Below, piece after piece: positions 24,801 to 38,090 of a stretch of 64,000 bases of DNA. Source of the stretch: Tanytarsus gracilentus (taxonomy: Eukaryota; Arthropoda; Insecta; Diptera; Chironomidae). The position numbers and the translations under genes are program-made. The DNA lies in the NCBI GenBank assembly GCA_038502055.1, contig JAXRKN010000033.1, forward strand, positions 1,674,001-1,738,000. Direction: 5' to 3'. The notes under the pieces were generated by a model that saw only the letters and a program-made list of their open reading frames with translations, ran no database searches and was not told the DNA's origin. How positions within the stretch are numbered: position 1 is the first letter of the stretch; the number at the start of each line of letters is the position of its first letter.

Positions 24801-27800
24801 TTTGAATTTTAAGATAAATTAAAAAAAATCCACAATCCTCTCTCTAAATTTTTAATGCTTAAAGTAGTAACAATTTAATTTAATTCCGCACCTGTTGCGA
24901 TATTCATGAAAATGCACCAAAAGGATAACATTTGGAAGCATTTCAAGCAACAGGAAATTATTCGATCTCAAAAATCCAGAGAGTAGCAATTAGTTGGCTT
25001 CTATAATCAACCACATGTTCCATCGAAAACAAAAATATTTAATTTAAAAATCAACATCTACATTGTTTTCACTGCATTCTGCACTTATTCACACATCAAA
25101 GGTCAAACATTCATCCGTGACGGTGAGAAGATGCAAAAGAAATCACGGCAATGTTTGCAAGTTTTTCCTGTTTCCTCATTCATTCCTTCGTGTCCTTATC
25201 GACGCTGATTCATCAAAAAAAGCAGCAGCAGCAGAGGAAATAACATTGAGAAACGAAATCTTCCCTCCGAGCGAGCGAGAACCCTCGAATATTATTATTA
25301 TTATGAACTTGAAATTAACGCAAATGTTATTTGCGAAGTGCTGCGCATTTTCGTAAAATGGAATAATTTTCAAGATCAACCCTTCCCTCTGTCATGCCCA
25401 TTTCGTACTCAATTGTTGCGTCGCTTTTCCCATTAGGTATCGCTCTCTTATTTCAATGCCTCAACCGGATGGATTCAACTTGAAATTTCTTTCTTATGAG
25501 TTTTTCTCTTGATGATGTTGAATACAAAAAACGAACAGACCAGGTGGGGAATGGGATCTGCTCGCATATACACAATTGTGGCATCATTGTGTTTGTGCAA
25601 CCTCTTTTTAAATTATTATCCTGCATAATTCGTGCATAATTTTATTAATTATTTAAAAATTGCAAATGAAATAACAATTTGCAAACGACTCATGCTTGTC
25701 ATATATGCGAGAGCGTTATAAGTCAGGTAAATATTTGAGGAAACTTCTTTATTTTTCGAGCACGATGAACGGCAGTAGCAGCTGCTGTTGGAAAAAAATG
25801 TTGTAGTCATTCTCTATTACCTCACATAAATGATCCTTAATGACGAAGGCGGTTGATTACGAAAAAAGGAAGAGAAAATTTTCAATCGGACATTTTTGAG
25901 GTTAGAAAAGTTTTCCCGCCAGATTTGATAAAATAAATCTAAAAAATTCAAATTTTTAGTCGTAGAGTTTTTTAAAATCTGTAGAATAAAAAATATTTAG
26001 ATATTTTCTAATCACATCTTTAACAAGGTTCAAATATTGCAAAATATTCTTCAACATACATGACAGATCTTTTTTTAAATCGGTGTAATTTTTACTTCAC
26101 CTCCTTCTGCCATCCCCTCGTCACAATTCCTTCTTCTTCTTTCAGCTCTCTTTATCAAATCCCAAAAATTTCGTATTATTTTCCATCGGTTACAATTTCA
26201 GCAAAAAGGTAAGCGAAGGAAGAACGAAACCAGTTTCAACGATTGTCTGCTGCTGTTCGAAATTTTTATATTTTCGTGAACATTGCCATTACTTTTCATT
26301 CTCTCTCGTCGTTCGCTAAAGCCAGCACCTTTCAAATGCAAACGGTTTCATGATCATCACATGGTGATGAATTTTATTGCCACAGAAAAAAATAAGTTTT
26401 GTTTCGATTGCAATCGATGCTTGCGAAAATTTTGTCAAAACATTCGGCTATCGGGAATGTTGGATTTTAAGAGTGGAACGAAAATTTTTCGTATGCAATC
26501 CATCATGTTAATCATATACGAAATAATAATGCCAACAATTCATGTCTAACATGCATCTGCTCTTTTTTTGCTGCTCTCTCCTTCTTTTATTTTATTTTTC
26601 TTCTCCTGCGATAGCATTGTGAGACCAAAAGGAAGGCTTTTGTGTTCATGTGATGGTGTCATGATCAGATGATTAGTTTCCTGCTCTCGATTTTTTGTTC
26701 GCTTAAAATAAAGTTTAAAGTTTAAAAAATTGCCGTTGAATTTTGATGTTTTAATAATGTCCAAAAATTTTCAACAAGTCAGCCAAAAAAAACCACAAAA
26801 AAATTAAGGCTCTCCTCCACTGTCCATCTGCCGAGCATAAATTTTAAGCTGGACGGTTGTAAATTTTTCTCTTTATACATTTTTGTGGCCCATCAATGGC
26901 TAAAACTATATCAAGATCAAACATGCGGCAAATTTTCTCTTCTCTCTTTAATTTTTTTTTGCGGGTCGCTCCAAAATGATGGAAGGAAAAATAAAAATAA
27001 AATTATGATGATTATCATCCGTAAAAAAAAGAACGAAAAAAACATGTTTGCCTCTCATTTTTTCACCTGCAAATATTTTTAATTGTTTGAGAGTCTTCTT
27101 ACTTTTGGCTTGCGAATAATTTGCAGTGCGATTATCGGCAAAAAGCATAAAAATGCACATGAAGTTCAGCTCTGCCAAGGAGAGCAAGAATACCCCGAAA
27201 AAAAACTAATTAAAAATCAGGTAAAAAGTTTCTCTATTGACAGAAAATGTTGAGATTATGTAGCACACACAAAACGAGCGAGAGAACATAAGGAAGCATA
27301 AGGAAAACTTCGTTCCCCTCAAAAAACACATTCACATGCGATGAACATTCGCAAATATATGAGAAAAAGAAGAGGGGAAAAAAAATAGGTTTGAAGAGAG
27401 CGAGAACGTTCGGTGTCATGAGTCATGCTGATGCTATCGAGAAATCAAAATTTGTTTCGAATTTAATTTAAATTTGATTATTCAAAAATGTGCATCACAT
27501 TTTCTAAAAGTCATTGTAAGTACTCGAAAAAGTAATTTGAATTTTTATTTCATTCGAGATGATACGACGCTGTGCATGCATCAAGAACGTACTCGAGTCC
27601 GCTCCCCACTTTTTTCTCTCTCTTTCTTGCTTCTCGCTCATTCGCATTATACAGTTTTGTTTTGTTGTTGTTGCCTCGCTTCCAAACTGATCTTTTTACA
27701 TTGAAAAGAGTTTCTTAGTTACATTCATTCAATCACTCGAAAAACGTGGTTGTGATCGGTTGGAAGTGAGACTGTGTCTCTCGAATATTTTTTCGCTTCC

Positions 27801-27839
27801 CTCAAAAAAAACTCTTCTTGGTGTTCTGACTTAGTCGAA

Positions 27840-28111
27840 AAAAATAAAACTTTTAAAGTGAAATTAAGTTGTGAAATTTAATGCGAAAAAAATACTTTTG
27901 CCTGACAAACATTGAACAATTTCGTAGAAATTGAATTTAATTAAATTGAATCATCATCGTCGTCGCCGTGATGTGAGGCGAAATTGCTTTAAAAGAGAGA
28001 TTGAATTAATTTTTTTTATTGAGATAGTGCAAAAAGAAAAAGAAGCCTAAAGTATGAAATTTGCGCCAATTTGTGCTGGATTTTCCCTCTGATGCATCAC
28101 ATAGAAAATGG
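27840..28111 (+). other. Candidate non-coding 5' exon, possibly of jigr1
   Basis: AT-rich, uATG-containing leader-like sequence ending in a good donor (ATGG/GTGAGT, GT at 28112). It contains a 12-codon upstream frame (from 28053). Assignment to the MADF/BESS gene 20 kb downstream is an inference from strand and from the lack of any other plus-strand gene between. The 5' end is not defined. Confidence 0.3.
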
Positions 28112-31100
28112 GTGAGTTATTTCTTCTTATTAAAATACTCGATGGAGATAAAAATAAAGTGAAATTAAATTATTTGCGTGCAAATTCAATTTTTTTTAAA
28201 TAATTAATTTCGAGCGAAAAAACCGTAAAATAAACCTCATGGAAATTAAAGTGGAGTGATGATGGACGTGTTAGAAAACATAAAAAAAATTAGCATAAAA
28301 TTGCCTTCTTGTGGCTTTTTCTTTGAACTTTTTTCCGCATCGTGCGCGCCCAGACAAAAAAATTAGAAATTTTTGGTCAAAAAGAGTTTTTCTTAGAATT
28401 TTTTCAAATTATATGGCGATTGGATTTTTTGGTAAGAATTTCTGATGAAAAATATAAAAATGAACTTTAAAGATTTTTAATTGATTTTAAGTCTTAAAAA
28501 TAATTTTTAAGATTAATTTAAAAAGTTTTCACCCCTCGAGGGAATTTTTTAATTGTCATCCGATCACAGTCAAGCCTTTTCAACAAATAAAATTTCATTA
28601 ATTTTTATTAATTGTTCAAATCCGACTTAAGAATATTTTCTTCATATTCGATGATGATGTTCAAAGTGAATTTATCCATTTTTAAAACTCATTTAATGAA
28701 GCGAACCGTTAAAGTATTTTCAATTGTCGTTGCTCGTGTATTATACATTATTATATTTTGTGTTACTCTTTTTTGATATAGTAATGAGAAAATGTTTATA
28801 AGAGAGAGAGACTTGATTTACGACTGATGTCATTTCCACTTTTGACTGTGATAAAAAGATTCTGATTCTTTTTATTTTTTGCTTGTTCGCTATGTGTGCT
28901 TTTTTGTTATGGAAAATAATGTCGACATTCATTCACATATGAAGAGAGTATTCAATGTGACTAATTGGGTTATTTTAGAAACGCTTATGTTCCTCATTCT
29001 GAGACATATGTGCGAGAAATTTTCGACTTAGGGAAATTTTTAATTAATATTTACTCGATGATAACAAATCGGTTAGAAGTTGAAAATAAAAAAAGGTGAA
29101 GACGGGACACGACGCTTGCCATATGCTCACACAATTTCATGCTTGCATGAATACTAAAATTATACGTTGCACAAATTTCTCAGAATTCCACTCGCACACA
29201 ATTCAAATTTTTATTTCGGCGTTAACCTTAATTACCAATTCAAGATGATTTAAAAAATATACAAAACAACTTCATCGCGATCGTCTGTCGGGGGGTTTTC
29301 ATATATATTTTTTTTTCGCAAAACCAATACGTCTCTCCGCACCTCTCTCTCGCTCTCACTCACTCCACTCGAGCAGAAGAAGATTCGTACAGGAAGTGAG
29401 CTCAATTTTGAATTCAAAATTCAAGGGTATGTGCGATAAATGCTCTTGCATGCGATGAATTATTGAATGTAAAAAAAACTTCTCGTTAAAATCAAGAAGC
29501 AAACGAATGACACAAAAAAATAAAATCACAAATTCAAAAGGCCTGACTGACAAAGCGAGACACATAAAAAGCGTTTTTTTGCCTTTACGATTCTCTCGCT
29601 GGGGGCAGAGAAAGAAAACTGTGTACACACACCATAAGATTGAATAAAATTGATTACGTAATGAAGTCGGAGTTCACAAAAAAAAGTAAATTTTTGCATA
29701 TCTAAGCCACCAGATGATAAAAATGTCATTTTGGGCTTTAATGAAATTTAAATATTTTATTGAAAGTTTTTTTTAAAAAAATCCGTTAAAATAATTTTTA
29801 AAAAATCGACTAACAAGAATTTTGCAATAACTGAATATAATTAAAATCCCTTTTTTGTCCAATGGAATTCTTTCCTCCATAGCGATGTGAGATTATGATG
29901 CTCGACTTTTATCATATACGAAAAAAATATACACATTGTGCATGAGAAGGATGAAAACCGCGAGAGTTTGAGAGGAACATGAAATAACCGAAAGAAAAAG
30001 TATAAAAGTTTTGTGGGGAGCAAAAAAAGAGCCAGAGAGATAAAGATGAAATTTAAGATTTATTTGATGTTGCTAAAAATAAGATGGAACAAGAAGAGGA
30101 AGTACCACGAATACTGTTGCTGGTATATTTTTTTTTCGGGGAGTCCATGTGAACAATGATGATGAAATTCCTGGAAAAAAAAGTTTCTTGTTACTGCTGC
30201 TGTTGCTTATTGATCGGCAGCACCGCAAGGCACAAAAAATTTCAAGTCTCGCTCTTTTTTTTGTGTGTTTGCCTCTTCGTCGGGCTTTGAGGCCTAAAGG
30301 CATTTATTGGTTGCTTCGTGAGACAATGAGGGGAGAAAATTCTTCGTTATCTAATAGGGAAGCGACTCAACTCCGCAAACGGTCATCGCGTGATTTTCCA
30401 TAATTTAAACTTCAGACACAAAAAACTATGAGCTCGAGCTTAGCGAATGATCGACAATGGTGCGCTGTGTTTGTGTGGAGGTTGAATGGCAAGCTTTTAA
30501 TTAGAATTAGTTTTTCTTCTTGCTCGCTTTTTAATCTTCCAGCACTGAATCACGTCTAATGTGTGCGAGAGAGGTTTTTATTTTATTTTTTTCGTACTCA
30601 ATCACAATTCACTGATCATAAGACAGCGAATTAGAAACGAGTTCGAGATTTTTTTCTACGATCGTGTCATAAAGCATTGCACAAGAGTTCGAGGAAGAGA
30701 AAAATCAGGGTAAATGACTTGGTTGATTTTTAGGAGTGGGTTTGAAAAATATTAAGTTGAGGTTAAAATTTTTTAGTTAAAAATTTAAAAAATGTCGATT
30801 TAAAAAGTAAAATTGTTCAAAATGCTTCCTCATAGTTTGCAATCTCTGTCGCCATCGTAATTGCTCCCCATTTATTTTATTAAATCGAGTGATAGTAGCT
30901 CGCACACGCTAAGCAATTGTCAATTGAAAAGGTAAATGTGGAACAGCTGTTGATCGCCATACATGTCTTCAAACAATTGCCATCGATTGTGTACATCGAG
31001 GTGTGCCATCTAATCTTATCTAACTCTAGTATATTCAAAATTGAATATTTCATTTGATCGAACAGATGGCGATTGTGAAGTTATGTTAGAAATTTTAAGA

Positions 31101-34100
31101 GTTTATTGGAAATTTTGATAACTCAAATTTTCTGTGTAAAGAAATCGGTGCACCGCGGTGCCAAAATATTTTTGACATATTAGCAGCAATTTCTCTTAAT
31201 TATCCGAAAAAAAAACTCATCGGGAGGGAAAAAGAAAAGAATTGACGACAATAAAGAAGTTTTTTAACTCATTGTGATGCTCTCCGATGTGGTTAGTGCT
31301 GCGGCATCGGAGATTTATGTTCGATTGTTTCCCATTGGAACTTTAATTTAATGAACTCTCTCTCTCTCTCTCTCACTCGCCAAAAAAAGAAAGATGAAAT
31401 GAATGTACACACATCGCGCATTTCAGGAGATACTGTTAATTCTCTCATGTCTCAAAATATATGTTCAATATACACATAAACTTCATTCTTTCGTTTTTTT
31501 CTTTTTCCTCCATCTCTCTCTCTCTCCTCCCGTGTTTTATTTCTCGTGTGCTGAAATAACTGTACAAAATCAACCAAAACCAAACAAACAAATTAAACGA
31601 TATTTTTTTTCCTCTTATTCGACTCTCAAAAGCGACACAAGAGAAGAGAAATGAACATTAACATTTCGCCGATTCACTTCATCTCCTCTGACTGTGTTTT
31701 TGCCCATTGCTCGCGACTCCACGTCGAGAGTGTGGTGGTGGAAGAAGAATAAGAGCCACTTTTTAAGCCCCGTGACACATCACGTTGATATAACGCGATT
31801 TCTTCTCATCAGCATTTTCCACACTGCCACCGCTTGACAACACCTTCGACCATTTGTTTTTGGTCAGAATTAATGTTTACTCGGACGTCTGGATCACTCC
31901 AATGGATCATCAATTTTCTGTTCAAACAAGAAAGTATGTGAAAATGTTCAGTTATAACAACCTCACGAGTGTGTGTATATATATTTTAAGAAATTATCAT
32001 CAGTTTGGTTGAGAGCAAAAAAAAGAGCTTTTTTCTCCTCTGCTCTGCACAATGCATCTCATTAGCATTATAAGAATTCTTTCGCGAATATTCAACGATA
32101 ATTCAGCCAGAACATTCAATTCATCATTGAACCGCAGAGCTCCGAAAATGTATTGAACTTTGGTGTTTTTCTCATTTCGAAATTGCGAACACAATAAGGT
32201 GATTAAGTTTCAATGAAGTTTTGTGCTTTAAATATTTGAGACGCGTTTGACCCAATAAGAAATTTTGGGGGTCTTAAAATTCTAAATTAATTTTTTATTT
32301 CCACTCAAATCACACAAAAAATTAATATATTAAAAAATCGATTCGTGACATAATTCATCGACAAACCCCTCACGCCCATGTTATCAGCATTAAACAACTT
32401 ATTTCCATGTTATGATATGCTGACTTTAATGCTAAACAGTAAACTAAGTCAATAAATCTCTTTCCGAAGCCTTTTTCTTACAATTACTTATTTTCAATTC
32501 CACTGAATGATCTTCAATAGTCGCCGTGGCGAGAGTAAGAAGAGCAAAAAACAAGATCTTCAAGTCAATTTAAATTCAATCATTTGATGCCTGTTTTGAA
32601 GTTATTCAATTTAATATTTCATTACCAACAACTTATTGAGGAAGCAGCGCATGAAATTGACTTACGATCTTGGTAATTTTTTGAGGAATTTCCGTTACTA
32701 AAAAAGTCACGAAATTTTTGAAAAAATATTTCCGTTAAGCAATTAAAGATCGCGATCGAATAGTGCAAAAATCCAATTATGGTACACGCGCTGCCGCGTG
32801 TGTAAGCGTCCAATCATAATCTCACCCGAAAAGAATTGCAGAAGTCAGGAAGGTGATCAGAGATCGAAAAAAGAAATCATAAGAGAACCAGTTTGAACTC
32901 GAATGACGTGAATCTGAACATTCGGCAGTGGAGGATGAGATGATGTGGAGAGACGTTAAATAGCCTGTAATTATCTTTAATTCGTTTCCATCCCGATATC
33001 GGGAAGAAATCTCGGAAGAAGAGGGCTGTGACCAACGGGCGTTATCTGCAAATTACAATGAAAATGAGCCACATACAAACACGCTCCATAATGTCCGCAT
33101 GCACACACCAGCGCAATTTATCATAATTCTTTTTTTCTGCTTTAAAGGCAAAAAAATATCAAATAAAAATTTAATTTTATTGCATACACATGAAAAAGAT
33201 ATCGCGCGTATGGAACAAATGATTATCATTAAAGTATCCGCGTACAGATAAATTCCTTAACTCAAGAAACCACCAAAAAAGATTTTTTTAAATAATGATC
33301 TCAAACATGTGCGAGCATATGAATTTTTTCGCGTGATTTTAAGTCACGATAAAAATCCTTAATCGCATGCCAGCCCTTTAAAAATATCAATTTCTGCGCC
33401 ACGAATATATCTGAATGAATTATGAGTTTGCACTGCAGCATCGTCTTTAAAAAAATATATAAATTCGTGTGGCTTACGGAAAAGAGATTATTGATGGCTT
33501 ATGGAATTATTTTCTGCCTCTCGTGTGTGCTGTTAATGTGGAGCACGTTAAAATAATTGTTGACTATCAACATCCTTAATTGGCTATCGATACACCTTTG
33601 TAGGCTACAACATTGGCTGATTTATTTTGTCTGCCATAGCCGGCGTTGGGTATATAAATACCTACGAAAATGAGTTGATCTATTCGACATTATTGTATGT
33701 GAATAAACTGGAACTTCGCACCGTTCTTTTTTTTTCGAGTAAACGAGAGGCGATGGAAATGAAGAGCGAATGGAATAATAAAGAAGTAACACAATCAGAG
33801 CTTGATCATTTGCATACGGAGTGAGAAATACTCGATATGAGACCTAAAAATCTCCAACGTAGTTAATTTGTCGACAGTTTAAGCTTATTAGAAATCAATA
33901 AATTTAGGAATTTAAGTATTTGTTCACGAATGATGTAAACAAGCAATTTTAATGACAATTTAGAATTTTCCTGGATGTTAAAATGTGAACAAATAAATTT
34001 CAAATATTTTAATTAAGTTCAACTCTGGTAAAGCAATAGATTACGTTTTTAATTTGGTGCTAAGAAAAAAACAAAAAACCTTCGTGATTATGATGGGAGA

Positions 34101-34389
34101 TTAAATTTAATTTGATAAGAGAGAGCTTTATTTATTTTTTCAAACGCGACCAGCTACGAGATGAAAAAAAAATATTTCCCATGCTTTATATTTCTTCGAA
34201 TAGACTCTTCGCTATACAATGTTCTTGCTGTGAGTAGAGGAGAGAAAAAAATAAAGGCGCGCGATGAGTCAATACACGTTTTTAGTGGAGATCGTTCATA
34301 TAATTTATTTTTAAATATCGTTTTTTGAATGAATCACAGAACAGGAACAAAATAAAGAGTTAATTTTTCACACTGATTTTAAGAAATAA
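28112..34389. other. Non-coding stretch before the kinase gene
   Basis: No recognisable protein. It contains a (CT)n run (31356-31374), a 12-bp palindrome GCACCGCGGTGC (31150-31161), a 9-bp-stem hairpin (31281-31313), a GC-rich hairpin ACACGCG-CTGC-CGCGTGT (32784-32801), a perfect 14-bp palindrome (32991-33004) and a TATA-type sequence (33651-33660). It could be an intron of the plus-strand jigr1 transcription unit. Confidence 0.45.
31356..31374. repeat. (CT)n microsatellite
   Basis: Perfect CT run of about 9.5 units. GAGA-type sequence on the minus strand could bind GAGA factor, but that is only a possibility. Confidence 0.9.
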
Positions 34390-35954
34390 TTAGACCGATT
34401 GGTTATCGGCAAAGCTGCCATACTTCTGTCTCAATCGCTCATAATTATTTTCATAGCCATAAATTGACGATGGCTTAAGTGTTCGAAATTGACTGACTTG
34501 GGTGGTTGGGCGTTCCAAATATTTTGTTTTAACGATCGAGCACATAGGTGTTGTCGGTCGACGTGATAATGGCGTGGTATTGGCAGTAATTGGACGATGT
34601 GCGATATTCGAAGACTTCTTAATTGCATTCATCTTCGATGTGTTTGTGGCTGTCTTCTCCTGATTATAATTTTAAAATGTGATAATTTGTTATACAATAA
34701 AGAGGGAAGAGATTAATTACCATTTTGCGAGAGGGAATTTTAGTTCGATGTTCATGTTGAAGCACTTGAGGAATCACAATCTTTTTGATCTGTAATGAAA
34801 AGCGGAGATTTTATCTTAGAACTTGCGCTTCCGGCGAGCGATTTTTATCAGCTCATTTACCACAATCCAATGATGTTTCTCCACCTCGTGCATTTTTATA
34901 CGCGCATGTTCATCGGGATTCAGCATCAGAGATGTTAAGTCTTTACAGCCTGTAACATGGAGGAGTAAATTTACATCAATTAGGCATCGTGATTAATCAC
35001 GAAACAAAATAATTTCGATTTAATAAAATCGGTTAAACTTCACAAAGAGGTTAGAAACTCACCATATGAGCATTTGTACAAAAGCTGCTGATGCCTCTGA
35101 GTTTTCATGCCACGTTTGGTTTCTTCCAAAAACATCTCACGTCGATGCTGATTACTAACGGGTTTCTTACGCGCAATGTCGAATGGCAAGCGACCCACAA
35201 CCATTGCAAAGAGAACAACGCCTCTGAACAAAAAAAAGAGAATGTCGATGAAAATCAGATTAAATTAATAAGAAAATTTTCTTACAGCGCCCAAACATCG
35301 ACTGCCGAGTCGTATGGCCGACATGCATGCAATTCTGGCGCTGAATATTCGGGTGAGCCGCAGTTTGTCTTCAAAAGTTCATTTTTATCCCAATGATTGC
35401 TGAGACCAAAGTCTGCGAAAAATAAAAAAGTCATTAGAAATTTCGTGGAATTGCTTTTGCATCTTAAGTTTACCCGTCAACTTAATTTGTTGCGTAATGC
35501 GATCATAGAGAATATTCTCAAGTTTTATATCACGATGAATGACACCCATGTCATGCATGAAAGAGATGGCAGAGGCCATTTGCCGAAAAAGGACACGAGC
35601 GAGCGATTCTTCTAGACGTCCATTGCATTGTCGACGAATAAAGTCGCAGAGATTTTCTGGCATTGCTTCCAAAGCCAAGATGAAACTTTTTTCGGGTACA
35701 TCGATAAAGTTATAGAGTCGGATGATGTTCGGATGCTTAAGTTTGGTCAACAGTATCGCTTCACGCTTATAATGGCGCTTGATGTAACTGTCTTTGGCAT
35801 TCGAAAGATCAACAATTTTTAACGCGACACGAATATTTTTTTCCCTGTCAATCGCCTCATGCACCTTTGAGTAGTTACCCTTTCCGAATGTCTCACCAGT
35901 CAGCTCATACTTTCCGACCCTATAGATCTTGTGTTGACTTCTTTGCGACTGCAT
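34390..35954 (-). CDS. AMPK-related (SNF1/HUNK-like) serine/threonine kinase
   Basis: Protein kinase of 398 residues in six coding exons: 35954..35474, 35412..35286, 35223..35063, 34949..34861, 34789..34721 and 34659..34390. All joins keep frame. The kinase domain spans about residues 16-286 and looks active: Gly loop GKGNYSKV (24-31), Lys46 in VALKIV, HRDIKLEN with catalytic D142, DFG at 161-163, and SPEYSAPE at 180-187. The activation loop LLKTNCGSPEY puts a Thr (T176) where AMPK-related kinases are phosphorylated by LKB1, so I place it in the CAMK/SNF1 group, closest in feel to HUNK, SNRK or NIM1; the exact orthologue is uncertain. Subdomain X is occupied by a basic stretch (VSNQHRREMFLEETKRGMK). 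The C-terminal tail (about 110 residues) is basic and Ser/Thr-rich, with no domain recognised. The ATG at 35954 is used; a longer open frame begins only at a TTG. Confidence 0.85.
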
Positions 35955-38054
35955 CTTTTCAAGATTGTTAAAATTTAGAAGAGTTTTTTTTTTCGTATAC
36001 AATCACTTAGACTACTACGATGATAAATTGATGTGGTGATGAAAGAATAATTTTAACAGTTAAAAAATCTTTCTCTCGAGAACCTTATTAGGCGAATCGT
36101 AATTTCTTCTTTAGCACATTACGTTTACATCCATCTATTTCGCGTCATGTTTAACATTATACACATTAATACTCTCTCTCTCTCGTGGCTCTATGCATGG
36201 ACGGTTAGAAGATATGTACACACATATCGAGATCCAATGGAGCTATAACAATAAGCACGAAACACAATTGTCTTATAAATTAGGTTCTACAGGCGCTCGA
36301 TCGAGTAAAAAAGAGAGGTTGAAAGAAGAACGCATGACTGTGAGTGGGGTTGTGCAAAAATTGGGTCACAATTAAATTATTGAGGTAAAATATGAGGAAG
36401 AAAAATTGGCCAAAAATTATGGAGAATTTTTATTTATTAAACTTTAAACTTTAAACATGACACACCAACCACACGAGTCCCAAGACATAGAGCGAATGAA
36501 GAAAAGAGACGAAGAATTTTTACGACGTGTAACAAGTACATTCTTTCATTTCTCTCTGTTATTTTTCTATTTTCGGCATTCACCATCAGTTAGCTGCTGT
36601 CCAACTGTGAAACTGTAAAATGTCCGGACATTCGACTTAATGTATCTTCAAAAATAAGAGTTTAATGAGCAATTGACGTTGATCGTTCCATTCGTGGGCG
36701 CACACTGCTTAGATTTTATTTTTTTGCGCGTGACACAATGGATTTTTATGACATGGTTCATTTGAGAGAAAATTGATGATGCCGTTAATTGTTTCGAGAG
36801 AGGATGAAGAATAAGAATTCAATCGACAGTTACGACATTTTTCCATTCGAACTGTCTTTTTAATTGCCGCTGAGAGCGAGTAAGCGGGGTCCAGCCGAGC
36901 GACGACGATCATTATTTACAATGGGAACCTAAAGCACACAAAAATCACGGCGCAGGCATCGAATTTCACATTATATAACACAGCACACAATTCTTTCGCT
37001 CTCCTGTTCATTAAATCATAAAAGAGATCTCATTTGGGTATTAAGTTACCACCCTGAGGATGCGAAAAAGATCGATGAAGTTCAGGTCGCTTATTTATTC
37101 ATATTGAATTACCAATTTCCTTTCATAATTCATGTAAGACAATATGAGCTCAACATTTATGAGGGTGAGAATCCATGTCCAATAGCTTAAAGCTACTGCG
37201 AACGATCGAGGGATGGAAACTTTTAATTAAAACAATTTTAATAAAGCTTTAAACTGTGAATAATTAATTTAATTCAATTAATTTCCATCAGCGACCATCA
37301 GACTTGTTGCCACCCCCTGCCACTTCAAGGTGATTCGAAGGTGTTCCATAATAATCATGGGGTTTAACAGCAAAGTCTCAGCTTAATTTACTCTTAAAAC
37401 AATCACCATCTAATCGCCACATTTTTAACATGTCTGGGTTGGATTTCTTTTAATTCACTGACGGCTGCTGAATTTATTCATTGCTAAAATATATCTGATG
37501 AGCTTTTAAAATCACTTTAAATTGCTCTCGTTCTCTCGCGCTGATACTTTTTTTCGGGATGATCATTGGCAATGACATTCAAAAGAGTTTTTTTTCCTCT
37601 TCAAGTCCGACAATCATTAAAATGCATTTTAAATTCCGCTTCTTTACGATCACGCCGCGCTCTTTTTTTGCAGCGCTCAATGTTTGCCTGCAGGTGATAG
37701 TGAGAGATGCTGCTGCTGACGAATGAAATGGCGGTAATTATATATGGAGTTTTGTGTGTGATCATGCATTTGACCAATTAATTGGTTTTGACGATGAAAA
37801 AAGTATAAGAAAGATTTTTATCTCCATCAGATTTAGAAGTTTAAACTTCTAAGAAATTTTGGTTGAAAGTCGTTAGGTGAAAATTTGAATTCTTCGTTAG
37901 TGATTGTTGAACATTTTTGAAACTTAAAACGTGTAAAATAAACGTCTCACTCAAAAGTCACGTCCCAAGTCTCTTCGGATGATTTGCATAAAAATTCGTT
38001 TTAAAAGCTTATAATTTGATTCTCTTAATTAATTTATGTTCATTTTCCTTGCAG
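35955..38054. other. Non-coding stretch upstream of the kinase gene
   Basis: Should hold the kinase 5' UTR and promoter on minus. No upstream splice acceptor is obvious before its ATG, so the leader may be unspliced. The rest is AT-rich with CT-rich runs (36172-36184). No protein recognised. Confidence 0.4.
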
Positions 38055-38090
38055 AAATTCACATTTAATGGCTTCATTGGAGCGCTATCG
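38055..38090 (+). other. 36-nt exon-like element upstream of the miR-92 pair
   Basis: Strong acceptor (TTTTCCTTGCAG) and strong donor (TATCG/GTAAGC) bound a 36-nt stretch. It includes an ATG with seven further codons (MASLERYR) up to the donor. Candidate alternative 5' exon of jigr1. If joined straight to the exon at 28111 in the frame of that exon's ATG, it brings in a stop, so it is more likely untranslated or a separate start. Confidence 0.35.

Larger units (their letters stand above)
12768..27839. other. Gene desert, AT-rich, no recognised protein gene
   Basis: About 15 kb read on both strands. Open frames are short and of low complexity, and none matches a protein family I recognise. 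The region contains an exon-like element on minus (21826-21894), a TATA-type sequence on plus (21880-21888), a GC-rich hairpin (19634-19685), one of three copies of a T-loop-like 11-mer (17968-17978), and many GA/CT-rich patches (for example 14018-14032). Most likely intergenic or regulatory sequence, or introns of a gene with very small exons. Confidence 0.5.

Noticed and set aside
30675..30690. ATTGCAC seed-like match in the desert
   Set aside because: Only the 7-mer matches; no CCCGG core and no hairpin.
35955..36002. 16-residue N-terminal extension of the kinase
   Set aside because: It would begin at a TTG and reads Lys/Leu/Asn-rich AT sequence; the ATG at 35954 is a better start.
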